A stretch of DNA of 64,000 bases, from NCBI GenBank assembly GCA_913061235.1, contig CAJXTB010000015.1, forward strand, positions 1-64,000, written 5' to 3'. A program made the translations under genes and the position numbers. Under the pieces are notes generated by a model that was given only the letters and a program-made list of their open reading frames with translations, searched no databases and was not told the DNA's origin. Shown here piece after piece: positions 35,938 through 45,290 of this stretch. Within the stretch, counting starts at the first letter, position 1, and each line of letters begins with the position of its first letter. The DNA is from an uncultured Pseudomonadota bacterium. Its GTDB lineage: Bacteria > Myxococcota_A > UBA796 > GCA-2862545.

Positions 35938-36822
35938 TCAAACCGCGCTAAACCGCTCCAGCAGCCTGTCGAGAGCGTCGAAGAACCGCACGCCCATACC
36001 GGGGCCTTGCAGTGCATACAGGTACGGCTCGATCACCTCAAGCTCCATCAAACACAGTCTCCCGTCGTGGCGCATGAGGTCCACTCGCGCGTACAGGAGA
36101 TCCCATTTGACAGCGTCTAGCGCCCTTTTGGCGACGGAGAGCGCTTCGGAATCCGGCTCGTATACCGTGTCGGTTCCCCCATACAGAGACTGTACGCGAT
36201 AGTCGCCGGCCTTCGGACGCTTTTGCGCCGCATGCGAAAACTGGCCATCAAAGTAGATAAGCGACAGCTCTCCCTCCGATTGAGCGGCAGGGAGAAACGG
36301 CTGCACCATGACCCGACCGGCCGACGGTGTTGGGATGGGTCCCTCGCCCGTCCACATCACCTGGCCAGTGGCACCAGCCCCCACCACACGCTTCACCACA
36401 ACACCTGGCCCGCCAAAGTGGGCGTTTGCCTCTCGCACATCCTCGGCTCCAATGTCGTTCAGCCACAGTGTGGGAACGGTCGGAACCCCAGCCGCACCGA
36501 GCTGCTGTAGGTAGGTCTTGTCCGAGTTCCACCGGATGACCTCTGGGGCATTCAACACCCGACTCTGCGCAGCCAGCCGGTCGATGACGCTCAGAAAGTG
36601 GTCGACATGCTGTGCGTAGTCCCACGGCGTTCCCACAACCACAGCATCGTACCCTTCTGCGCTGAGCGTGGGGTCGCTCCACACCCGCAGGTCAAGGGTG
36701 TGGCCACGTCGCTCCGCTTCCGGCTCCAGCTCGGCAAGATGAGCTTCAAGCTCCCAAATATCGTCACGACTGTTCGAGTTTCCGGGGACCATATCCGGAC
36801 TGGTCAAGGTAAGAATGCGCAT
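35938..36822 (-). CDS. ATP-grasp protein (RimK/DcsG-like)
   Basis: The start is ATG 36822 (MRILTLTSPDMV); upstream sequence in the frame is unrelated. 294 residues: an N-terminal pre-ATP-grasp domain (LDLRVWSDPTLSAEGYDAVVVGTPWDYA), then ATP-grasp (RWNSDKTYLQQLGAAGVPTVPT, GVVVKRVVGAGATG, and a metal-binding C-terminal ARVDLMRHDGRLCLMELEVIEPYLY). It is similar to DcsG/RimK-type ligases that join a carboxylate to an amine. It starts 8 bases after the MATE gene, which suggests a ligase-exporter operon. The substrate is unknown. Confidence 0.8.
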   Translation of the reverse strand: MRILTLTSPDMVPGNSNSRDDIWELEAHLAELEPEAERRGHTLDLRVWSDPTLSAEGYDAVVVGTPWDYAQHVDHFLSVIDRLAAQSRVLNAPEVIRWNSDKTYLQQLGAAGVPTVPTLWLNDIGAEDVREANAHFGGPGVVVKRVVGAGATGQVMWTGEGPIPTPSAGRVMVQPFLPAAQSEGELSLIYFDGQFSHAAQKRPKAGDYRVQSLYGGTDTVYEPDSEALSVAKRALDAVKWDLLYARVDLMRHDGRLCLMELEVIEPYLYALQGPGMGVRFFDALDRLLERFSAV

Positions 36823-36830
36823 GCCGCCGC

Positions 36831-38177
36831 CTATCCCGCCAAGTCCTGTGAAGGCGACTCGGTCAGAATCGCCCACGGGCCCCACCAGCGAGCCCCGAGG
36901 CCTAGAGCTCGGGCCACAATCATGACCACCATGCTCCACCACAGACCGACCAATCCGTACTCACCGATCCACGTGACTGCGAAGGCCGTTCCCGTACACA
37001 GTGCTGTGAACACCATTACCGCAGCCAACCAACCAAAAGCGCGCGCTCCCATGAAGACGCCGTCGCCCACAAACACCGCCGCATTCAGCGGCTGCATCAA
37101 GGCGACAATCGGCAGAACCGTCCCCAGCGCTACGGTCACCTCTGGCTCTAGATCGAAAAACCAGGGCCAGAACGGCGCTCCAGCAGACACAACCACGGCA
37201 AACAAGACCCCGAAGAGCCCGCCAAAGACCAGCAGCCGCGACGACACGGCACGGGCCAAGTCCGGGCGATGACGACCCACGTGGTCTGCCACCAAAATCT
37301 GCCCTGACAACGCCAAGGCATCGATAAACAGGGCAAACAAGAGCCATAGCTGAGTCGCAATCTGGTGGGCGGCAATCGTCACCGGCCCCATTCGTGTGGC
37401 CATGGAGGTGCCCACGGTGAGGGTGCCCACCAGGGCGAAGGTGCGAATGCTCATCACCGAGCCCACGCTCAGCAAGCGACGCATCGCCCCCCATTGGGGC
37501 CACTCCAGCACCAGTCCTAGCGACCGCCGGCGAGCGCCTAGCAACGCGACGAGGAAGCCGACCGCTCCAAGGTACTGCGCAAACACCGTTGCCCAAGCAG
37601 CACCGCCGATTCCCCAACCAAAGCCCAAGACCAGGACGATGTCTCCGACCAGATTGACCGCAGACAGGCCAAGCGTCAAATACAGCGGGGTTCGCGTGTC
37701 CGAGTACCCCCGAAAGGCACCATTTCCTGCCGTAATCGCAAGGACCGCAGGTGCCGCCAGCGCACGAATTCGCAGGTACTCGACCGTAGGCCCGATGAGT
37801 TCCGCATCAGCCCCCATCAGCCGAGCAATAGGCTCTGCAGCACCCGACAAGATGAGCGCTCCCACAACGCCAATGCACAGTCCCAACACCAGGGATGACA
37901 CCACCAAGCGGCCCGCATCTCGCCGTTTTCCTTGAGCAACGGCGGTCGCGACAAGTGGAGTCGTGCCGTACGCCAAGAAGTTGAACACGACGAAGGCAAA
38001 ACCGAACACGCCGGCATTGACCCCAAGAGCCCCAAGTTCAGCAGTCCCGATGCGCGCCACAATCGCTGTGTCGACCAAGGACACGAGCGGGTCTGCAGCA
38101 AGTGTCGCCAGCGCCGGAACCGCCATTTGGGCAATGGCACGGTCATGTGGACCGACCCATCGCGACGCCCACCCCAT
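36831..38177 (-). CDS. MATE-family efflux transporter
   Basis: The start is ATG 38177 with GGAGG four bases upstream. 448 residues with about 12 membrane helices, typical for MATE (NorM/DinF). Signatures are PLVSLVDTAIVARIGTAELGALG near the N-terminus, FRGYSDTRTPLYLTLGLSAVNLVGDIVLVLGFGWGIGGAAWATV mid-protein. It exports cationic drugs or metabolites using a proton or sodium gradient. In operon with the ATP-grasp gene downstream. Divergent from the 5-formyl-THF cyclo-ligase with a 29-base gap. Confidence 0.9.
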   Translation of the reverse strand: MGWASRWVGPHDRAIAQMAVPALATLAADPLVSLVDTAIVARIGTAELGALGVNAGVFGFAFVVFNFLAYGTTPLVATAVAQGKRRDAGRLVVSSLVLGLCIGVVGALILSGAAEPIARLMGADAELIGPTVEYLRIRALAAPAVLAITAGNGAFRGYSDTRTPLYLTLGLSAVNLVGDIVLVLGFGWGIGGAAWATVFAQYLGAVGFLVALLGARRRSLGLVLEWPQWGAMRRLLSVGSVMSIRTFALVGTLTVGTSMATRMGPVTIAAHQIATQLWLLFALFIDALALSGQILVADHVGRHRPDLARAVSSRLLVFGGLFGVLFAVVVSAGAPFWPWFFDLEPEVTVALGTVLPIVALMQPLNAAVFVGDGVFMGARAFGWLAAVMVFTALCTGTAFAVTWIGEYGLVGLWWSMVVMIVARALGLGARWWGPWAILTESPSQDLAG

Positions 38178-38206
38178 GCTGCCTCCGGTTGGCGTTATCC
38201 TACCCC

Positions 38207-38761
38207 ATGCCAATCACCGACAAGCAACGTCTCCGTCGACATCTCCGCCGCCAACGCGCTGGTATGACCCCCGCCGAGCGTCAGGAAGCCTCCAATGCCA
38301 TCGTCGCCCACATTGTGGCGTCGACTCACTATCGTCAGGCCAAGACCGTGACCGCCTACGCAAGTATGCGCGCAGAGGTCAGTCTAGACGGTCTGTGGCC
38401 AGCACCGTCGCACATGCTGCTGCTTCCGCGGGTGGACGGTCAAGACCTCCGCTGGCATCCCACAACAACGCTTCCCGTCGCAACAAGCACCTACGGTATC
38501 CGCGAACCCGCCGTCGATTCCCCAGAGCACACCGGTCCAGTCGACCTGTGGCTTCTTCCAGCCGTTGGCATGGACGAAAGAGGGTTCCGCTTAGGCCAAG
38601 GCGGAGGCTTCTACGACCGCACCCTCGCAGGTAAGCCCGGCTTACGCGTGGCCGTTGTCTTTGAGTGCCAACGCGTGGACCTCGTGCCTACTGAGCCACA
38701 CGACCAGTCTGTCCACGCAGTCGTTACCGAGGCCGGCTGGTGGTTTGCGCCTCAAGAGTGA
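38207..38761 (+). CDS. 5-formyltetrahydrofolate cyclo-ligase
   Basis: 184 residues from ATG 38207 (MPITDKQRLRRHLRRQRAGM). The family signatures are LLPAVGMDERGFRLGQGGGFYDRTL near the C-terminus and VTAYASMRAEV in the middle. It converts 5-formyl-THF to 5,10-methenyl-THF using ATP, maintaining folate one-carbon pools. Small divergent gap to the MATE gene; no neighbours of the folate pathway here. (YgfA/MTHFS family.). Confidence 0.9.
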   Translation: MPITDKQRLRRHLRRQRAGMTPAERQEASNAIVAHIVASTHYRQAKTVTAYASMRAEVSLDGLWPAPSHMLLLPRVDGQDLRWHPTTTLPVATSTYGIREPAVDSPEHTGPVDLWLLPAVGMDERGFRLGQGGGFYDRTLAGKPGLRVAVVFECQRVDLVPTEPHDQSVHAVVTEAGWWFAPQE

Positions 38762-38876
38762 CGCCCACACGCCTGTCATCGGTCAGGCCAACGAATGGCA
38801 ATTAGGCTCGTAGCCCCCCACAACGCGACGAACACACAGGGAACGCTTACACACAGGTCGCAACGAAAGAGGCACC

Positions 38877-40223
38877 ATGAGTAAAACCCGCGCAGTTCTT
38901 GTCGGTATTCAAACCAATCGACAGACCGACATCGAGCTGTCGGCGTCCCTCGACGAGCTGGAACGGCTCTGCGATACACTGGGTTTGACGGCCGTGGGTC
39001 GGCTCACGCAGAAGCTCTCGTCGCAGAACAAGCGCCGCGTCTTGGGCGACGGAAAGCTCAAGGAACTCGCCGAGTGGACGGGCGGTCCCGGCTGGATTTA
39101 TCGGGGTCCGCAGCTCAGCAAGAAGCAGCATGACGAACGGTTCGGCAAGGAAGAAGAGTTGCCTGAGGGGCCCAAGGAAGACAAGGAGCCCGAAGCCGAT
39201 ATCGTTGTTGTAGACGCCGAAATGTCACCGTCACAGCTTCGCAATCTACAGACCATCACGGGTGTTGAGGTCTTGGACCGCGCCGGTGTCATCCTGGAAA
39301 TCTTCTCTCGCAACGCGCGAAGCAAAGAAGCAAAGACCCAGGTCGAAATTGCGCGACTGGTCTACATGGCGCCACGCTTGCGCGAGACCGGCGGCACCTC
39401 CGAGCGCGCCCAAGGCGGCGTGGGTGGCAAGGGCCGTGGCGAGTCGAACCTTGAGTTGGACCGTCGTAAAGTCCGAGACCGCATTGCTGAGTTGCGCAAA
39501 GAACTCGAGCTGATTGAGACCAAGCGCGGCCACCGTCGTGCGCGCCGTCGGGCTGCCCGGCAGGTCGCATTGGTTGGGTACACCAATGCAGGAAAGTCGT
39601 CGCTGATGCGCCAGATCACGGGCTCAGAGCCCTACGTGGCGGACAAGCTCTTTGCCACGCTAGACACCCAAGTGCGCAAGCTAGACGCCGCCATCACCCC
39701 ACCGGTGTTGGTCACAGACACCGTCGGCTTCATCCGCGACCTGCCCCACGACCTCGTCGCCAGCTTCCGGTCCACTCTGGACGCCGCACTCGAAGCCAGC
39801 TTCATCTTGCACGTCGTAGATGCCGCAGACCCGTCTTTCCGCGACCACATCACGGTCACCACGGACGTGCTGGAGGACATCGAGGCCCAAGACATCCCGC
39901 GCGTACTCGTGCTCAACAAGTGTGATGTGCTGAGCGCCGAAGACGAAGCCGCCCTGGCCGAGGAATTCCCAGAGGCCTGGCGCACATCCGCCAAGACGCC
40001 CGAGCGTATTCAGGCGCTCATCGCTGACATTGTGGACTGGTTCGGCCAGCAGCTCATCGAAGCGAAGATCTTGATTCCATGGTCCAAAGCAGGCGTCATG
40101 GGCACGATTCGTGGCGAGACCGAAGTACTCGATGAGAGCTTTGAAGACGACGGCATTCGCTACACTCTGCGCGGCTCCAAAGCCGGTCTAGCACGGGTCG
40201 CTCAAGCGCTGAAGGCTATGTGA
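38877..40223 (+). CDS. hflX: Ribosome-associated GTPase HflX
   Basis: 448 residues. N-terminal HflX domain (LDELERLCDTLGLTAVGRLTQKL, LGDGKLKELAE, GVEVLDRAGVILEIFSRNARSKEAKTQVEIARL). GTPase domain: Walker A GYTNAGKSSLMRQ, DTVGFIRDLPHDLVASFRSTL (switch II region) and NKCD (G4). HflX splits stalled ribosomes under stress. The insertion of about 40 charged residues (SKKQHDERFGKEEELPEGPKEDKEPEAD) in the N-domain is longer than in typical HflX. The stop overlaps the next start (GTGA). Confidence 0.93.
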   Translation: MSKTRAVLVGIQTNRQTDIELSASLDELERLCDTLGLTAVGRLTQKLSSQNKRRVLGDGKLKELAEWTGGPGWIYRGPQLSKKQHDERFGKEEELPEGPKEDKEPEADIVVVDAEMSPSQLRNLQTITGVEVLDRAGVILEIFSRNARSKEAKTQVEIARLVYMAPRLRETGGTSERAQGGVGGKGRGESNLELDRRKVRDRIAELRKELELIETKRGHRRARRRAARQVALVGYTNAGKSSLMRQITGSEPYVADKLFATLDTQVRKLDAAITPPVLVTDTVGFIRDLPHDLVASFRSTLDAALEASFILHVVDAADPSFRDHITVTTDVLEDIEAQDIPRVLVLNKCDVLSAEDEAALAEEFPEAWRTSAKTPERIQALIADIVDWFGQQLIEAKILIPWSKAGVMGTIRGETEVLDESFEDDGIRYTLRGSKAGLARVAQALKAM

Positions 40224-40918
40224 GACCGCTGGTCTGGGCGGCACTGTTCGCAGGCTGCGCAGCTCCACCCCAAGCGCCTGTGCCTGTAGAGCCCCCCTCT
40301 GCGCAAGCCCTCGTCTGCCTGTGGACGTCATCCACGCCAACCATCGACGGTGAAGACACTGACACCAGTTGGACGTTGGCCAGGCCCACTACGCTACTGC
40401 CCTCCCTTGGGCAGTCCACCGGCACAGCACGCTGCTTGCGCACAGACGACGGACTCGCCGTGTTCGTCAGCGGCCCCGACACTCACCTGACCGCCACCGT
40501 CACCGAACACGATGGCCGGACCTGGGACGATGACGTGTTTGAGGTGTTCATCCAGCCGGACACCGGCGAGCACTACTACGAGTTTCACATCACCCCCGCC
40601 GGCACCACCCTCGATCTGCGCCTGCCCGCACCCGAAGGTGAAGACGCCCGCACCACAAACGCCCCCGTGTTTCACCAGCTCTCAGCAGTACACCTCATCG
40701 GCAGTCTCAATGACACGACCCCAGACGAAGGCTGGTCGGCCGAGGTTTGGATTCCATGGTCCGACATTGGTGGCGCCCCTGAACCTGGCGCCAGATGGAC
40801 AGGACATGTCGCTCGCTACGACTACGCAGCGGACGGCACCTACGCCCTCGCGAGCACAGCGCCGTTCACCGAGGTGGGCTTTCACCGACGCCATGAGTGG
40901 CCAGACCTGTTGTTCTAA
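40220..40918 (+). CDS. CBM9-like (DOMON-type) lipoprotein
   Basis: The start is GTG 40220, overlapping the hflX stop. A lipoprotein signal ends WAALFAGC. The 200-residue mature domain has a beta-sandwich like carbohydrate-binding family 9: WTSSTPTIDGEDTDTSW, WDDDVFEVFIQPDTGEHYYEFHITPAGTTLDLR and GWSAEVWIPWSDIG. CBM9-like domains bind sugars or heme-like ligands at the cell surface. It is coupled to hflX but functionally unrelated; convergent overlap of 4 bases with the VanZ gene. Confidence 0.8.
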   Translation: MRPLVWAALFAGCAAPPQAPVPVEPPSAQALVCLWTSSTPTIDGEDTDTSWTLARPTTLLPSLGQSTGTARCLRTDDGLAVFVSGPDTHLTATVTEHDGRTWDDDVFEVFIQPDTGEHYYEFHITPAGTTLDLRLPAPEGEDARTTNAPVFHQLSAVHLIGSLNDTTPDEGWSAEVWIPWSDIGGAPEPGARWTGHVARYDYAADGTYALASTAPFTEVGFHRRHEWPDLLF

Positions 40919-42837
40919 GCGTCTCTCTGACGAAAGCGAACGCCCATTCCAATCAAGAACACCGCCCCAAAGAACACGCCCAACCACAGTCGAAATGGGC
41001 TTGTGGTGGTCATGATTTCGGCACTGACCGGCGAGTTGTACGGTGTGTCCACAAACGGTGCGCACCGGACGGTCATTTCCGCAGGCCACTCCCACGATGT
41101 CCCGGTGTACGACGTGCGGAACAGCTGCTGAAGCAGGCGCTCTTCGCCACAAGCGACCTCGACATCCCCCTGCTCCAACCGCCGGTCGCGGCGGTACAGA
41201 TGCACGCGAAGCTCGTATAGAAACGGCTCGGCCCGTGCGGGGAACTCGGCCAAGAAGATGCCGTAGCCCATGGCCGCGGTCCGCTCGAGGGTGTGGGCGT
41301 ACTCGGCACCGTTGTCAAGGTCCAAGGCGGTAATCTCGTCAATACTTAGACGGCTGGTGAAGGTGGTATCGCCCAGCGTATGCGCGTTGCCATAACCCAC
41401 CGTCACATGCTGAAACAGGCCAATCGAGCAGACCAAACCAGCACCTACGAACGCCGACCACGACCATGAAACACGCTTGTCAGCAGTCCACACCTGAAGG
41501 CCAACGATTGTGCCGACACCCGCGGCTTGCAAGTCCAGCCACACGTCATCGAGGTCCCCAGTACGCATGGGCAAAAGGAACTGCACGGTCTCATCCGTGA
41601 GTGCTGCACAGGTGGCGATCAAGACCACAAGCATACCACCAGACAGACCGCCTCCGAGAGGCCGAATGGCTCGCACTAACAAGGCTCCCAGCGCGCCGTA
41701 CTCCAGGATGTGAAGCGCTTCAATCGGGTTGTGGGTACGGTCCGCGAGCAGCCACCCTAGCCCCAAAACACCCAGGCCAATCCACAGCAGCTTACCGGTC
41801 CATCCCTCTTCGCGGCGGTACAAAAACGGGCCAATAAGGCCCACCATTCCAAGCAACGCCAACGCGCCCACACCTACAATCAGGCGGTCTGCAGAGGGTT
41901 GCGTATCGATTATTAGTAAGGTGTTGCCAGCCAATCCAGGCTGTAGAGGCGGTGCACCAGAGATGGCGTGCAGTTGGTTTTCGACCCCGTGGGCTCGCTG
42001 CGTAACAATCGGGCCTACGCGAGTATGAAGCAGCGCTTGGGCTCCTTCTCCCGGAGTAATCCCCCAGGTCAGGTGGCCATGGCTGACGTGAACATCACGC
42101 ACATCGCCAATCGCATAGCGATTCGTTTCGACCGCGTTGCCCAAGTCCGAAATGTCGAAGACCACGACACCGTCTGCCCCTGCCGCCAACATGCCAACGT
42201 TCCCGAAAGTCACCAAGTCGTAGATGACGTCCGTTAAGCGGGACGTGCCAACAACCACCGGGCCGGCTGGGTCGGACAGGCTCACACCAATGATGTCGCC
42301 ATCTGCATCTGCGACGATGACCGCCCCATCCACCGGGAACAGCGACACGATGTCTTGGGCGATGCTGGGAACTGTGCCGCTTGGGCGAAACACGCCGTCG
42401 TCCACAGTAAATAGCTGAAGCTCACCAGCCGCCGTGCCCACCGTCACCAAACGCCCCTTACGCGCTACTCGTGTTGCGACTCCGCGCATCGGCAGCGCTT
42501 GTATGAGCGTGCCGGTCGGGTCCACACGTAGCAGTCCGGCCGTCCCGCCCGCGCAGAGCACCTCTCCTGCGGCAACGTTTACACCCAGACAGCGCACATC
42601 GGACACATGCAGGGTGTCTTCCGAATAAATCGCAAGCCGGTCGTCCGACAGTCGCACCGCAGTGACGCCGCTCGATGTGTCCAGCTCCACGCCTGCTGAC
42701 GGCAGGTCCACCGTCTGCTCAGCGCTCGACGCTCCAATGCGCTTGAGTATCAGCCCAAAAGTTGGCCCCAGCGGAAGTGTCGACAGGATGAGGGCGAACA
42801 GCGCCACAACAGGCGCCCATAGTGAGAGCGCCTTCAC
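40915..42837 (-). CDS. Beta-propeller/VanZ-like membrane protein
   Basis: 640 residues, start GTG 42837. An N-terminal anchor (LWAPVVALFALILSTLPLG) precedes a region (about 45-310) of repeated blades like LVTVGTAAGELQLFTVDDGVF, AVIVADADGDIIGVSLSDPAG and MLAAGADGVVVFDISDLGNAV, suggesting an LVIVD/WD-type propeller outside. The second half has at least five membrane helices and a VanZ-like core (IEALHILEYGALGALLVRAIR, DETVQFLLPMRTGDLDDVWLDLQAAGVGTIVG), followed by a soluble C-terminal domain and one last helix. VanZ proteins affect envelope function, but their role is uncertain. It is coupled to the sulfatase-like gene (GTGA overlap). Confidence 0.75.
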   Translation of the reverse strand: MKALSLWAPVVALFALILSTLPLGPTFGLILKRIGASSAEQTVDLPSAGVELDTSSGVTAVRLSDDRLAIYSEDTLHVSDVRCLGVNVAAGEVLCAGGTAGLLRVDPTGTLIQALPMRGVATRVARKGRLVTVGTAAGELQLFTVDDGVFRPSGTVPSIAQDIVSLFPVDGAVIVADADGDIIGVSLSDPAGPVVVGTSRLTDVIYDLVTFGNVGMLAAGADGVVVFDISDLGNAVETNRYAIGDVRDVHVSHGHLTWGITPGEGAQALLHTRVGPIVTQRAHGVENQLHAISGAPPLQPGLAGNTLLIIDTQPSADRLIVGVGALALLGMVGLIGPFLYRREEGWTGKLLWIGLGVLGLGWLLADRTHNPIEALHILEYGALGALLVRAIRPLGGGLSGGMLVVLIATCAALTDETVQFLLPMRTGDLDDVWLDLQAAGVGTIVGLQVWTADKRVSWSWSAFVGAGLVCSIGLFQHVTVGYGNAHTLGDTTFTSRLSIDEITALDLDNGAEYAHTLERTAAMGYGIFLAEFPARAEPFLYELRVHLYRRDRRLEQGDVEVACGEERLLQQLFRTSYTGTSWEWPAEMTVRCAPFVDTPYNSPVSAEIMTTTSPFRLWLGVFFGAVFLIGMGVRFRQRDA

Positions 42838-44351
42838 GGCCGGCCCACCGCCCGAGCGGTGTTCTTCCGACTACGCTCCAGCAATCGACGCCACTGCCGC
42901 GCCCAGCGTTCGTCTTCCGTGAACGGAAAGACCTCATTGGTGAAGGTCTGGTCTACGAGCAACAGGTCGCTATACGCCTGCATAATCTTGCGAACATCCC
43001 CGTCAGCATCGCGTTGTCGCTCAATCTCCCCTTCTGCAGCGGCCATGGCCAACGTCGCCGCTCCCTGCTGCGTCTCCGCGTCCCACTCCAGCAGTGCTGC
43101 GTGTAGGGGGGCAAAGCGGTCGTCCGTCGTCACATCAATTGGAGCCTGTTCATCGGGGTCGGCAACAAGGTCGAAGCCAACCAGTTCATCGCCTTCCACT
43201 CGTCCCCAGCGCAACAGCTTGAGTGTGTCCGAACGCACCGCAGTCACTCGCGCTCTCATCTCATCCAACGGCGTGGCCCAGCCTTTGTAGGTGGTCTGGG
43301 CAAAGGAATAGGGGCGCGGTCCCTCGGTGGTCTCGCCGCGCATCAACGGCAACAGTGACGCGCCCTGCATGGGCAGCACCAGGTTGTCAGTCGGAATGTC
43401 CAGAAGCTCGGTCAGCGTTGGCATCAGGTCCAGCTGCTGAACCGGGGCGTCGATACGGCCGGTCATCGCTGCATCGGGGAAGATGACAATGAGCGGAATG
43501 TGCCAGCTCTCGTCGTACAGCTTGCCGTCCCATGACGTACTCGCATGGCCCAGCCAGCCATGCTCAAACTGCTCTTCACCGTGGTCCGCGCTGATGATGA
43601 TGATGGTTCGGTCGAGTAGACCGGTCTCTTGAAGCTTGCGGTACATGGCGCCAATGCGTGCGTCCGCGTGGGCAACAGCCGAGTCGTACAGGCCGCGAAC
43701 CACCTCTTGGTCGTCTTCGGTGAACTCAAACTCCTGCTGGCCCCGGTAGATGGTCACGTTGTCGAGCACCGTCTGGACCGCGACCGTAGGCTCGCCATCG
43801 GCTCCCCACAGCATGCGATGGTAGGCGTCCCCCTTGTTGTAGGGCAGGTGTACGTCTTTGAAGTGCATCCAGGCCAAGAATGGCTTGTTGATGAGCGACG
43901 GAAGGGCTCGGTTGTCGATGACGTCGAGCTCGTCTGCGTACGGGTTGGTCTGGAACTGCCAGCCAATGTTGGCGTAGGTCGGCCCTTGATTGCTGTAGCC
44001 AGCCGACCGATACCCGGCGTCTGTAAACGACTTCACCGCACTCGGCAGGGTCGGGTCCCACCAGTCGGAGTGGCCGTTCTGGCCATGGGTCGGAGGCCAG
44101 TAGCCAGTGAAGAACGAGTTCATGCCCGGAGACGTCCAGGCAGAAGTGGACCAGGCGTTGTCGAAGATGAGCGAGCGGTCCGCCATGGACGACAAAAACG
44201 GGGTGGTGTTGCGCTCATAGCCGTACACACCCATGTTCGCGGGGCGCAGGTTGTCGACCGTAATGAGCATCACGTTGAGCGGCGGCGTCTCCACCTCTTG
44301 GGCTACCGCTGTGCACGCCATCATCACGCTTGCTGCCAACCAACCCAACAT
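42834..44351 (-). CDS. Exported sulfatase-like hydrolase/phosphotransferase
   Basis: The start is ATG 44351 (MLGWLAASVMMACTAVA), which gives a signal peptide. The alkaline-phosphatase-superfamily metal sites are visible: LITVDNLRPANMGVYGY, and IIISADHGEEQFEHGWLGHAS. The nucleophile region reads SAWTSPGMNSFFTG, with Thr where sulfatases have Cys/Ser of CxPxR and without the Arg. That suggests a phosphoester hydrolase or transferase more than a classic formylglycine sulfatase. It is probably periplasmic and coupled to the propeller-VanZ protein, so it may act on an envelope polymer. Confidence 0.8.
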   Translation of the reverse strand: MLGWLAASVMMACTAVAQEVETPPLNVMLITVDNLRPANMGVYGYERNTTPFLSSMADRSLIFDNAWSTSAWTSPGMNSFFTGYWPPTHGQNGHSDWWDPTLPSAVKSFTDAGYRSAGYSNQGPTYANIGWQFQTNPYADELDVIDNRALPSLINKPFLAWMHFKDVHLPYNKGDAYHRMLWGADGEPTVAVQTVLDNVTIYRGQQEFEFTEDDQEVVRGLYDSAVAHADARIGAMYRKLQETGLLDRTIIIISADHGEEQFEHGWLGHASTSWDGKLYDESWHIPLIVIFPDAAMTGRIDAPVQQLDLMPTLTELLDIPTDNLVLPMQGASLLPLMRGETTEGPRPYSFAQTTYKGWATPLDEMRARVTAVRSDTLKLLRWGRVEGDELVGFDLVADPDEQAPIDVTTDDRFAPLHAALLEWDAETQQGAATLAMAAAEGEIERQRDADGDVRKIMQAYSDLLLVDQTFTNEVFPFTEDERWARQWRRLLERSRKNTARAVGRP

Positions 44352-44444
44352 AGAAGCTCCTCGAATGACACAGAGTGTATCGGACCGCGCCAATCCATCA
44401 CCTCGCTGGGTATGAGGCCGGCAACCTCTCGACCCGGATCCACC

Positions 44445-45290
44445 ATGCGCTCCATTCTACTTCTCACGTTCTTCGCCGCATGTGGGGCACCTGCGCCCGA
44501 AACACCTGCAACAGAAACACCCACACAGACCGAGCAGGCGGCCACCGAGGTCCAAGCCGACCCCATGGCCGCGGCACTCACCCACGCGGCACGCTCGGAG
44601 GCCGACACCGCCCGTGATAGTCAGCGTCATCCGGCTGAGACCTTGGCGTTCTTCGGTATTGAGCCTACCGACCATGTTTTAGAGCTATGGGCAGGTAGCG
44701 GATGGTACAGCCGAGTCCTCGCTCCGTACCTTGCGGATGGTGGTCACCTGCACGTCACCCAGTACGCGCACGATGCTGAGCCCAGCTACCGCGCAGAGCA
44801 CGCGACGCGCTGGGAGGCGTACCGGACCGAGCACGGCCTAGAGTCCTCAACCAGCACCATCACCATCACAGCGGACAATCCTCAGCTCGGCGTGACCGAC
44901 GCGGTCGACGTGGTCCTCACCTTCCGCAACGTGCACAACTGGGTCAAGGCCGACACCGATGCCTCTGTCTACGCGCAGTCCTTCGCCGCCCTCAAGCCAG
45001 GCGGAACCTTCGGTATTGTAGAACACAGCGCGCCAGGAATGACACGCGAGCAGAGTGCAGAGAGCGGCTACATGGACCAGCAAGCCGTCATTGACGCCGT
45101 CACAGCCGTTGGCTTCGTGTTTGAAGAGGCCAGCGATATCAACGCCAATCCGAACGACACCCACGACCACCCCGAGGGCGTGTGGACGCTGCCACCTAGC
45201 TTTGCCTTGGACGATGTCGACCGCGAAAAGTACGCTGCTATCGGCGAGAGCGACAGAATGACCCTGCGCTTCCGCAAGCCTACTCAGTAG
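44445..45290 (+). CDS. Exported class I SAM-dependent methyltransferase (lipoprotein)
   Basis: The start is ATG 44445, chosen because it begins a lipoprotein signal (MRSILLLTFFAAC); the frame is open much further upstream but that part is antisense to the sulfatase gene. A Pro/Thr linker precedes a Rossmann methyltransferase fold: FGIEPTDHVLELWAGSGWYSRVLAPYL (motif I), TDAVDVVLTFRNVHNWV (motif II/III) and LKPGGTFGIVEHSAPG. SAM is normally cytoplasmic, so a surface methyltransferase is odd, yet this protein type recurs in several Proteobacteria. A catalytic role is unproven. Confidence 0.75.
   Translation: MRSILLLTFFAACGAPAPETPATETPTQTEQAATEVQADPMAAALTHAARSEADTARDSQRHPAETLAFFGIEPTDHVLELWAGSGWYSRVLAPYLADGGHLHVTQYAHDAEPSYRAEHATRWEAYRTEHGLESSTSTITITADNPQLGVTDAVDVVLTFRNVHNWVKADTDASVYAQSFAALKPGGTFGIVEHSAPGMTREQSAESGYMDQQAVIDAVTAVGFVFEEASDINANPNDTHDHPEGVWTLPPSFALDDVDREKYAAIGESDRMTLRFRKPTQ

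Noticed and set aside
43629-45290. 553-residue frame on the + strand continuous with the methyltransferase
   Set aside because: Its first 270 residues are antisense to the sulfatase-like gene. The lipoprotein signal at ATG 44445 marks the real start.
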